A stretch of DNA of 11,363 nucleotides. It comes from Candidatus Rokuibacteriota bacterium. Lineage in GTDB: Bacteria > Methylomirabilota > Methylomirabilia > Rokubacteriales > CSP1-6. The notes beneath the pieces are model-generated. The model had not been told where the DNA came from. It ran no database searches and saw only the letters and a list, made by a program, of their open reading frames with translations. A program made the translations under genes and the position numbers. Of this stretch, positions 6,512 through 11,363 are shown one piece after another (position 1 is the first letter of the stretch; every line of letters begins with the position of its first letter). The stretch lies in the NCBI GenBank assembly GCA_016201575.1, contig JACQCN010000401.1, forward strand, positions 1-11,363. Direction: 5' to 3'.

Positions 6512-6529
6512 CGCGACCCGAAGGTCGCG
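6512..6529 (+). promoter_or_regulatory. Leader hairpin upstream of the FAH-family gene
   Basis: A perfect 7-bp stem CGCGACC / GGTCGCG closes a CGAA tetraloop, 6 nt before the Shine-Dalgarno AGGAGGAG (6536-6543) of the FAH gene. It sits in the 117-bp divergent region 6434-6550, which must hold the promoter of the plus-strand cluster; I could not identify convincing -35/-10 boxes there. GC-rich DNA forms such stems often, so function is uncertain. Confidence 0.3.
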
Positions 6530-6550
6530 CGCGACAGGAGGAGCCGCCTC

Positions 6551-7393
6551 ATGAAGCTCGTACGCTACGGACGTGCCGGGGCCGAGAAGCCCGGCCTCAT
6601 CGACGAGGACGGTACCGTGCGGGACCTCTCGCGCGTGGTGAAGGACATCACGCCGGACGTGCTCTCCCCCGCCGGCCTCAAGCGCCTGCGCGCGGTCAAG
6701 CCGTCGCGCCTTCCCGCGCTGCGCGGCCGGCCCCGGCTCGGCTGCCCGCTCGCCGGCATCGGCAAGATCGTCTGCATCGGTCTCAACTACACGGACCACG
6801 CGCGCGAGGTGGGCCTGCCGCTGCCGAGCGAGCCGCTGGTCTTCATCAAGGCCACCAGCGCCATCAACGGCCCCGGCGACCCGATCGTGCGGCCGCGCGG
6901 CGCCGTCAAGCTCGACTACGAGGTGGAGCTGGCGGCCGTCATCGGGCGCGACGCGCGCGATGTCAGCGAGGCGGACGCGATGAAGCACGTGGCCGCCTAC
7001 TGCATCGTCGACGACGTCTCCGAGCGCGCGTTCCAGATGGAGCACGGGGGAACGACCACCAAGGGCAAGAGCGCGGACACCTTCGCGCCGATCGGGCCCT
7101 GGCTGGTCACCGCCGACGAGGTGCGCGACCCCCAAGCCCTGGACGTGTCGACGACGGTCAACGGCGAGTCGCGGCAGCGGGGGAGCACCGCCAACATGAT
7201 CTTCGGCGTGCGCCAGCTCGTGGCCTACGTCAGCCGCTTCATGTCGCTCCGCGCCGGCGACGTCCTCTCCACCGGCACGCCGGCCGGCGTCGCCCACGGC
7301 ATGAAGCCGCCGCGCTACCTCCAGCCCGGCGACGTCGTCGAGATCGGCATCACCGGGCTCGGCGTGCAGAAGAACCGCGTCGCCGGCCGATGA
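6551..7393 (+). CDS. Fumarylacetoacetate hydrolase (FAH) family protein
   Basis: A 280-residue cytoplasmic enzyme of the FAH / 2-oxo-hept-3-ene-1,7-dioate hydratase-like superfamily. The start ATG at 6551 follows AGGAGGAG. The N-terminal domain, MKLVRYGRAGAEKPGLID, leads to the core GKIVCIGLNYTDHAREVG with His83. The metal site is visible as LDYEVELAAVIG (Glu124, Glu126) and VDDVSER (Asp155). KGKSADTFAPIGPW (171-184) and STGTPAGVAHG are conserved family motifs. Members act on acylpyruvates, 2-hydroxymuconate-type acids or ureidoglycolate, usually with Mg2+. Adjacent ring-cleavage genes suggest a late step of a meta-cleavage pathway; the exact reaction cannot be assigned. The stop overlaps the next ATG (ATGA), so it is coupled to the alpha/beta hydrolase. 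Confidence 0.93.
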   Translation: MKLVRYGRAGAEKPGLIDEDGTVRDLSRVVKDITPDVLSPAGLKRLRAVKPSRLPALRGRPRLGCPLAGIGKIVCIGLNYTDHAREVGLPLPSEPLVFIKATSAINGPGDPIVRPRGAVKLDYEVELAAVIGRDARDVSEADAMKHVAAYCIVDDVSERAFQMEHGGTTTKGKSADTFAPIGPWLVTADEVRDPQALDVSTTVNGESRQRGSTANMIFGVRQLVAYVSRFMSLRAGDVLSTGTPAGVAHGMKPPRYLQPGDVVEIGITGLGVQKNRVAGR

Positions 7394-8217
7394 CCCGCGT
7401 GACGAACCTCTTGCGCCCGCTGGATCGTGACCTGCTGGTCAACGGGTCACGGCTGCACCTCCTCGACTGGGGGGGCGACGGCCGCACGCCGCTCCTGCTC
7501 TTGCACGGGTTCACGGGACACGCCCACGCGTGGGACACGCTCAGCATCGCGCTGCAGCCCCACTTCCACGTCTACGCGCTCGACCAGCGCGGTCATGGTG
7601 ACAGCGATCCGGCCGACACCTACGGCGCCGTCGCGGCCTTCGACGACCTGGGCGGCGTCGTCGACCAGCTCGGCCTGACCTCGCTGATCCTCGTCGGGCT
7701 CTCGATGGGGGGCCGGAACGCGATGTACTTCACCGCGAAGCGGCCGGACCTCGTCCAGAAGCTGGTCGTCGTCGACATCGGCCCGGAGATCAGCCGGCGA
7801 GCCGCGGAGGCCGCGGCCGGCCCCCCCGAGCCCGACGCCTGGGACAGCATCGAGCAGGCGGCCCAGCACCTGTATCGCCCGAACCCATACCCGGGGATTC
7901 ACTACTACCGCTGGGTCGCCTCGCACAGCCTCCGGGCGCGCCCCGACGGCGCGCTCGTGTGGGCCTGGCATCCCAGCATCAAGGAGCGCCGGGCCCAGCC
8001 GGATATCGACTGGTGGGCCGTCGTGCGCGCCATCACGCCGCCGACCCTGGTCCTTCGCGGGGAGGAGAGCCACGTCCTGGACCGGGACGTGGCCGAGCGG
8101 ATGGCCAAGGAGCTGCCGCGCGGGAGATTCGTCGAGATCCCGCGCGCCGTCCACACCTTGCACGAGGACAACCCCGACGCGGTCCTCGCCGCGCTGAAAG
8201 ACTTTCTCGCAGTCTGA
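7390..8217 (+). CDS. Alpha/beta-fold hydrolase
   Basis: A 275-residue hydrolase with the complete alpha/beta core. Visible: oxyanion motif LLLLHGFTGHAHAW (35-48), DQRGHGDSD (65-73), nucleophile elbow GLSMGG with Ser105, and a C-terminal His255 in AVHTLHEDNP. The acid is unclear: the loop after the seventh strand reads LRGEESHVLD, with His228 where I recall many relatives having Asp, leaving Glu226, Asp231 or Asp129 as candidates. Size and context fit a meta-cleavage-product C-C hydrolase, or an esterase/lactonase acting on a ring-fission product. It starts inside the FAH stop and ends immediately before the next ORF, so all are probably on one transcript. Confidence 0.92.
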   Translation: MTRVTNLLRPLDRDLLVNGSRLHLLDWGGDGRTPLLLLHGFTGHAHAWDTLSIALQPHFHVYALDQRGHGDSDPADTYGAVAAFDDLGGVVDQLGLTSLILVGLSMGGRNAMYFTAKRPDLVQKLVVVDIGPEISRRAAEAAAGPPEPDAWDSIEQAAQHLYRPNPYPGIHYYRWVASHSLRARPDGALVWAWHPSIKERRAQPDIDWWAVVRAITPPTLVLRGEESHVLDRDVAERMAKELPRGRFVEIPRAVHTLHEDNPDAVLAALKDFLAV

Positions 8218-8229
8218 ATGGAGGTCGCC

Positions 8230-9192
8230 ATGCGCCGCTTGCTGCTCGCGCTCGTCGTCGCCCTGACTTCCCTGCCGCCCGCCGCGCGGGCCGAAGTCGC
8301 GATCCGGTCCTACGCGCTGCCGGCCGGCGGCGGCTATCCGCACGACGTCGCCGTCGGCGCCGACGGCATCGTCTGGTACACGGCCCAGCGGGACGGGCGG
8401 CTCGGGCGGCTCGATCCCGCCACGGGCAAGGTCGATCTCATCCCGCTCGGCGCCGGAGCCTCCCCCCACGGCGTGATCGTCGGGCCGGACGGGGCGCCGT
8501 GGATCACGGAAGGCGGCACCAACTCCATCGTCCGCGTCGACCCGCAGACGCGCGAGGTGAAGCGCTGGCCGCTGCCCGAGGGGCGCGGCTGGGCGAACCT
8601 CAACACCTTGACCTTCGACAAGCGGGGCCGCGTCTGGTTCACCGGCCAGAGCGGCGTCTACGGCCGGCTCGATCCGAAGACCGGCGCCATGCAGGTCTGG
8701 GACGCGCCGCGCGGCGGCGGCCCCTACGGCATCGCGACGACGCCGGACGGCGCCGTCTACTACGCCTCGCTCGCCGGCAGCTACATCGCCCGCGTGGACC
8801 TCGACACCGGCGCCGCCACGGTCATCGAGCCGCCGACCCGGGACCAGGGCGCGCGCCGCGTGTGGTCGGACTCCAGGGGCCGGATCTGGGTCAGCGAGTG
8901 GAACGCGGGCAACGTCAGCCGCTACGACCCCGGGACCGGCGCCTGGCGGACCTGGAGGCTGCCCGGGGAGCGGCCGCGCGCGTACGCCGTCTACGTCGAC
9001 GACAAGGACATGGTGTGGCTGAGCGACTGGGGGGCCAACGCCATGGTCCGCTTCGACCCCGAGACGGAGAAGTTCGAGGTCTTCCGGAGCGACCGCCGCG
9101 GGGCCGGCGTGCGCCAGATCCTCGGCCGGCCGGGCGAGGTCTGGGCGCCGGAGTCCGGCGCCGACCGGCTCGTCGTCTACCGAGCGAAGTGA
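8230..9192 (+). CDS. Secreted Vgb-like (virginiamycin B lyase family) beta-propeller protein
   Basis: A 320-residue exported beta-propeller. The ATG at 8230 is preferred over that at 8218 because GGAGGT lies 4 nt before it and the protein then starts with a clean signal peptide, MRRLLLALVVALTSLPPAARA (1-21). Repeated blades follow the pattern PHDVAVGADGIVWYT, PHGVIVGPDGAPWITEGGTNSIVRVD, PYGIATTPDGAVYYAS and VWLSDWGANAMVRFD, as in the streptogramin lyase Vgb. In the blade before WGAN I see RPRAYAV; Vgb-type enzymes, as I recall, have His there (RPHAIT). Antibiotic lyase activity is therefore doubtful. It is more likely a periplasmic sugar-lactone-, ligand- or metal-binding propeller. It lies 12 nt after the hydrolase stop, within the catabolic cluster. 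Confidence 0.88.
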   Translation: MRRLLLALVVALTSLPPAARAEVAIRSYALPAGGGYPHDVAVGADGIVWYTAQRDGRLGRLDPATGKVDLIPLGAGASPHGVIVGPDGAPWITEGGTNSIVRVDPQTREVKRWPLPEGRGWANLNTLTFDKRGRVWFTGQSGVYGRLDPKTGAMQVWDAPRGGGPYGIATTPDGAVYYASLAGSYIARVDLDTGAATVIEPPTRDQGARRVWSDSRGRIWVSEWNAGNVSRYDPGTGAWRTWRLPGERPRAYAVYVDDKDMVWLSDWGANAMVRFDPETEKFEVFRSDRRGAGVRQILGRPGEVWAPESGADRLVVYRAK

Positions 9193-9198
9193 ACGGAC

Positions 9199-9219
9199 GG
9201 GCGGTGGGACATCCCGCCC
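9199..9219 (+). promoter_or_regulatory. Intergenic hairpin just before the VOC gene ribosome-binding site
   Basis: GGGCGG (9199-9204) pairs with CCGCCC (9214-9219), with an alternative inner GGG/CCC pairing around ACAT. It starts 6 nt after the Vgb-like stop and ends 2 nt before the GGAGGAG of the next gene. It could be a processing or translation-modulating structure; there is no T-run for termination. Confidence 0.25.
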
Positions 9220-9232
9220 ACGGAGGAGCCCC

Positions 9233-9790
9233 ATGGCATCCCGCGCGCCATCGATCGTCTTCAGTCACGTCGGCATTCACGTCACCGACCTGCGGCGCAT
9301 GGTGGAGTTCTACACGCGGTTCCTCGGGTTCACCGTGACCGACCGAGGGCCGCTCGACACCCCGCACGGGCCGATCGAGCTCGCGTTCCTGTCGCGCGAT
9401 CCGGACGAGCACCACCAGGTCGTCCTCGTGACCGGGCGGCCCGCCGACGCGGGGTTCAACACGGTCAACCAGATCTCCTTCCGGGTGGACGGGCTGCCGG
9501 CCCTGCGCGCGACGCACGCGCGCCTGGCCGGCGAGCCGGTCACCGACGTGCAGGCGGTGAGCCACGGGAACGCGCTCTCGCTGTACTTCCGGGATCCCGA
9601 GGGAAACCGCATCGAGCTGTTCATCGACACGCCCTGGTACGTGTCCCAGCCGCTGCGCATCCCGATGGACCTGTCGCTCCCCGACGACGCGCTGTGGAAG
9701 TGGGTCGAGGAGACCGCGCGCCCGCTCCCGGGCTTCAAGCCGCGCGAGGAGTGGCGGCGCGAGATGACGGCGCGCATGGGAGCGCGCTGA
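9233..9790 (+). CDS. VOC-superfamily, extradiol (catechol 2,3-dioxygenase-like) protein
   Basis: A 185-residue vicinal-oxygen-chelate protein. The start ATG at 9233 has GGAGGAG 4 nt upstream. Two beta-alpha-beta-beta-beta modules are visible, with likely Fe/Mn ligands His12 (FSHVGIHVTDL), His61 (EHHQVVLV) and Glu128 (YFRDPEGNRIELFIDTPW). The last motif is characteristic of type I extradiol dioxygenases and their one-domain relatives. The C-terminal tail (about 135-185, YVSQPLRIPMDLSLPDD) is often seen in small dioxygenase-like family members. It may cleave a catechol-type ring or act as an isomerase or lyase; the metal site supports a metal-dependent role in the same pathway as the neighbouring genes. 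Confidence 0.9.
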   Translation: MASRAPSIVFSHVGIHVTDLRRMVEFYTRFLGFTVTDRGPLDTPHGPIELAFLSRDPDEHHQVVLVTGRPADAGFNTVNQISFRVDGLPALRATHARLAGEPVTDVQAVSHGNALSLYFRDPEGNRIELFIDTPWYVSQPLRIPMDLSLPDDALWKWVEETARPLPGFKPREEWRREMTARMGAR

Positions 9791-9842
9791 CTCGCCGTCG
9801 GCGCGCCCGGTGAACACCGCCAGGTAGAGCCCCGACCGACCC

Positions 9843-9956
9843 CTACTCGACGGACGCGGGCGCCCTGGGGATGCGGTCGCTCTGGGCCTTGTCGTGGTTG
9901 ATCCAGAGCGTCGCCCCGGTCTCCGCCAGGAAGGCCTCCACCGCCCGCATGGTGTG
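9843..9956 (-). pseudogene. C-terminal remnant of a metallo-beta-lactamase-fold hydrolase
   Basis: On the minus strand, opposite to the surrounding genes, about 38 codons read HTMRAVEAFLAETGATLW then INHDKAQSDRIPRAPASVE and stop at 9843. This matches by eye the C-terminal end of AHL-lactonase-like metallo-beta-lactamase proteins, where a Leu/Val-Ile-x-His-Asp motif carries the last metal-binding His. No HxHxDH motif or upstream domain is present: the frame continues upstream only into unrelated leader sequence. The gene has lost its 5' part. The rest of 9791-10062 holds the ligB leader. Confidence 0.5.
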
Positions 9957-10062
9957 AGGGGCACCCTGCCCGCCGGCCCGGGCTCTCGCAGACCGCGCGA
10001 GGCTGAGAGCCATTGACACCGGTCGGACCCGGTGCTGAAGTGGGGCGCACCAGGAGGCGTCC
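9957..10062 (+). promoter_or_regulatory. Structured 5' leader of ligB with competing helices
   Basis: Stems read by eye: GGCTCTC (9981-9987) with GAGAGCC (10005-10011); alternatively CTCGC (9985-9989) with GCGAG (9997-10001); CACCGG (10017-10022) with CCGGTG (10029-10034); alternatively GGTGC (10031-10035) with GCACC (10047-10051), which ends next to the Shine-Dalgarno GGAGG (10053-10057). Alternatives in each pair share bases, so they exclude each other. GGCTGAGA at 10001-10008 equals the 5' core of TPP riboswitches, but I cannot find the 3' core. This may be a degenerate or unknown cis-regulatory RNA. Confidence 0.3.
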
Positions 10063-10896
10063 ATGGCCGAGATCGTGGCAGCGGCGCTCACGTCCCACGC
10101 ACCGCTGATCACCGGCAAGCCCGAGGTGTCGCGGCCCGAGCAGCGGGACCGGCTGTACGCCGGCTTCCACGAGCTCCACCGGCGGCTCGCCGCCGCCCGC
10201 CCCGATCTCCTCGTGATGTTCGTGAACGACCACCTCCAGAACTTCCCCTACAGCAACATGCCCGCCTTCTGCGTCGGCCTGGCCAAGGCCTACGACGCGC
10301 CGAGCCCGGGCGGCGCGCGGCTGATGCGGATCCCGCCCCGGAAGATCGCGGGCGCTCCCGAGTGGGGGATGGCGCTCCTCGAGAGCGGTCTCGCCGCCGG
10401 CTTCGACTTCGCGTACTCTTACGAGATCGAGAGCTGGGACGAGCTGTCCGTCCCGCTGCACTTCCTGACCCCGGAGGGCGCGGTCCCGGTCGTGCCCGTC
10501 TACACGAACTGCGGGGCCCCCCCGCTGCCGACCCCGCGGCGCTGCCACGAGGTCGGCGCGTTCGTGGGAGCGTTCATCCGGTCCCGGCCCGCGACGGAGC
10601 GCGTCGCGCTCGTCGCCACCGGCGGGATCTCGCACTGGGTGGGCACGCCGGAGACGGGCCGGATCAACCCCGACTTCGACCAGCGCGTGCTGGACCACGT
10701 CGCCCGCGCGGACATCGAGCCGCTCATCCGCCTCACCCGGGACGAGATCGAGCGCGACGGCGGCAACGGCGGCCAGGAGATCCGCAACTGGATCGCGCTG
10801 CTCGGCGCCGTCCCCGGCTGGAAGGGCGAGGTGCTCGCCTACGCGCCGGTCGCGGAGTGGATCACCGGCTGCGCGACGGTGTGGGTGCATCCATGA
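10063..10896 (+). CDS. ligB: Class III extradiol ring-cleavage dioxygenase, catalytic (LigB-type) subunit
   Basis: A 277-residue catalytic subunit of the LigB superfamily, which opens catechol-type rings (for example protocatechuate 4,5-cleavage) with non-haem Fe(II). The start ATG at 10063 follows AGGAGG. Expected iron ligands are visible at family positions: His12 (LTSHAPLI), His57 (FVNDHLQNF) and Glu239 (GGQEIRNW). The catalytic His191 lies in ATGGISHWVGTPETGRINPDFD. MFVNDHLQNFPYSNMPAFCVG is typical of protocatechuate/gallate-type members. It is followed by its small alpha subunit with ATGA overlap. The substrate is undetermined; protocatechuate, gallate or methylated derivatives are candidates. 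The gene is separated from the preceding VOC gene by a 272-bp leader and probably has its own promoter or regulation. Confidence 0.93.
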   Translation: MAEIVAAALTSHAPLITGKPEVSRPEQRDRLYAGFHELHRRLAAARPDLLVMFVNDHLQNFPYSNMPAFCVGLAKAYDAPSPGGARLMRIPPRKIAGAPEWGMALLESGLAAGFDFAYSYEIESWDELSVPLHFLTPEGAVPVVPVYTNCGAPPLPTPRRCHEVGAFVGAFIRSRPATERVALVATGGISHWVGTPETGRINPDFDQRVLDHVARADIEPLIRLTRDEIERDGGNGGQEIRNWIALLGAVPGWKGEVLAYAPVAEWITGCATVWVHP

Positions 10897-11108
10897 TCGC
10901 GACCTCGTACGCCCTCAACAAGATCCTGACCGCGCTGGCCCGCCAACACCTGTCGAAGGACCGGCTCACCGACGACGATCTCGCCGGCCACGACCTCAGC
11001 GAGGCCGAGCGGGCGGCGCTCGAGGCGGGAGACATCGCGGCCCTCTACCACCTCGGCGCCAACCCGTATCTCATCCGCCGCGTGTTCAGGTCCCGCTTCC
11101 CGATCTGA
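10893..11108 (+). CDS. ligA: LigA-type small subunit of extradiol dioxygenase
   Basis: A 71-residue helical protein starting with ATG at 10893, which overlaps the ligB stop as ATGA. The sequence YALNKILTALARQHLSKDRL, then AGHDLSEAERAALEAGDIAALYHLGANPYLI, matches the LigA domain (helical cap with DLSEEER.AL..GD...LY.LG..P). In LigAB enzymes this alpha subunit covers the active site of the LigB subunit. It is about half the length of classical LigA (about 139 residues, from memory) and keeps only the core domain. The order B then A is the reverse of the classical ligAB operon. Its last 23 bp overlap the convergent DJ-1/PfpI gene. Confidence 0.85.
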   Translation: MIATSYALNKILTALARQHLSKDRLTDDDLAGHDLSEAERAALEAGDIAALYHLGANPYLIRRVFRSRFPI

Positions 11109-11363
11109 GCGCTCCGCGGCCCGGGTCCGCCGCGTCGAGGGCGGCCGCCGCGCGGCGCACCTGCTCGGCGCGATCCCGCATCATCGGCGCCGCCGCGCGG
11201 GTCACCTGGCGGACGATATCCTGACGCGCTCGATCCGGCGAGCCGGCGTCGAAGGGCGGGTGCGGGTCGTACTCGATCGAGAGCTGGATCGCCTCGGCCG
11301 CGTCCCGGCCGGCGATCTCGGCGACGACGCGAAGGGCGAGGTCGATGCCCGCGGTGACCCCGC
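11086..11363 (-). CDS. DJ-1/PfpI-family protein, C-terminal fragment
   Basis: A 91-codon C-terminal part, open at the right edge of the window; the stop TGA is at 11088-11086. The translation starts GVTAGIDLALRVVAEIAGRD, then AEAIQLSIEYDPHPPFDAGSP. This is the characteristic C-terminal signature of DJ-1/PfpI (ThiJ, isonitrile hydratase-like) proteins: the G-(I/V)-T-A-G-I-D helix and the EYDPxPPF(D)AGSP segment. The nucleophilic-elbow cysteine lies outside the window. A charged helical tail (QVTRAAAPMMRDRAEQVRRA) follows. It is convergent with ligA and overlaps its 3' end by 23 bp, so it belongs to a different transcription unit. Confidence 0.85.
   Translation of the reverse strand, partial: GVTAGIDLALRVVAEIAGRDAAEAIQLSIEYDPHPPFDAGSPDRARQDIVRQVTRAAAPMMRDRAEQVRRAAAALDAADPGRGALRSGSGT

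Noticed and set aside
8230..9192. Virginiamycin B lyase (streptogramin resistance)
   Set aside because: The protein is exported, and a probable catalytic His position reads Arg; the context is catabolic rather than resistance-related.
9957..10062. A functional TPP riboswitch before ligB
   Set aside because: Only the CTGAGA element is present; the pyrophosphate-binding half (CCTGAT...GCGTAGGGA-like) is missing and the downstream gene is not a thiamin gene. Kept only as a structured leader.
9310..10890. A 526-codon minus-strand frame opposite the VOC and ligB genes
   Set aside because: No recognisable domain; it is a shadow of the plus-strand genes. The real minus-strand MBL remnant at 9843-9956 is in another frame.
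1..11363. CRISPR array, tRNA, rRNA, insertion sequence or prophage genes
   Set aside because: No spaced direct repeats, cloverleaf, transposase motif or phage gene could be found by reading both strands.

Overview
The window is a GC-rich bacterial segment: a hand count gives 38/60 G+C at 1-60 and 42/60 at 4561-4620. It is gene-dense, with many 4-base stop/start overlaps and frequent GTG starts. No rRNA, tRNA, CRISPR array or insertion sequence is visible. The gene mix (sulfide-type flavoprotein with ArsR-rhodanese, branched-chain-type ABC transporter, LigAB dioxygenase) fits environmental lineages such as Rokubacteria/Methylomirabilota or soil Proteobacteria. That taxonomic guess is inference only.

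Three blocks can be read. (1) Positions 1-1420, minus strand: a sulfur/persulfide operon. A sigma70-like promoter, with tandem TTCAA-N8-TTGAA operators over its -10, drives an ArsR-rhodanese fusion regulator, a 49-codon unknown ORF, a DsrE-like protein and the start of an SQR-type flavoprotein cut by the window edge. (2) Positions 1525-6037, minus strand: a complete HAAT-type (Liv) ABC importer. It is transcribed as substrate-binding protein, LivH permease, a LivM-LivG permease/ATPase fusion, then LivF ATPase. A 99-codon remnant of an LVIVD-repeat protein sits upstream at 6134-6433. (3) Positions 6551-11108, plus strand: a catabolic cluster with FAH-family hydrolase, alpha/beta hydrolase, secreted Vgb-like beta-propeller, VOC/extradiol-dioxygenase-like protein, then LigB and a tiny LigA. 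An antisense metallo-beta-lactamase remnant lies in the gap before ligB, whose leader is strongly structured. At the right edge, the C-terminus of a DJ-1/PfpI protein runs on the minus strand and overlaps the end of ligA.

Blocks 2 and 3 diverge from a shared region around 6434-6550. Together they could make an uptake-plus-meta-cleavage module: the importer brings in an aromatic acid or related compound, LigAB or the VOC protein opens the ring, and the alpha/beta and FAH hydrolases process the product. The substrate cannot be read from sequence. The most unusual points are the missing conventional start of livH, the 49-codon ORF translationally coupled to the DsrE gene, the contracted LVIVD remnant, and the structured ligB leader.
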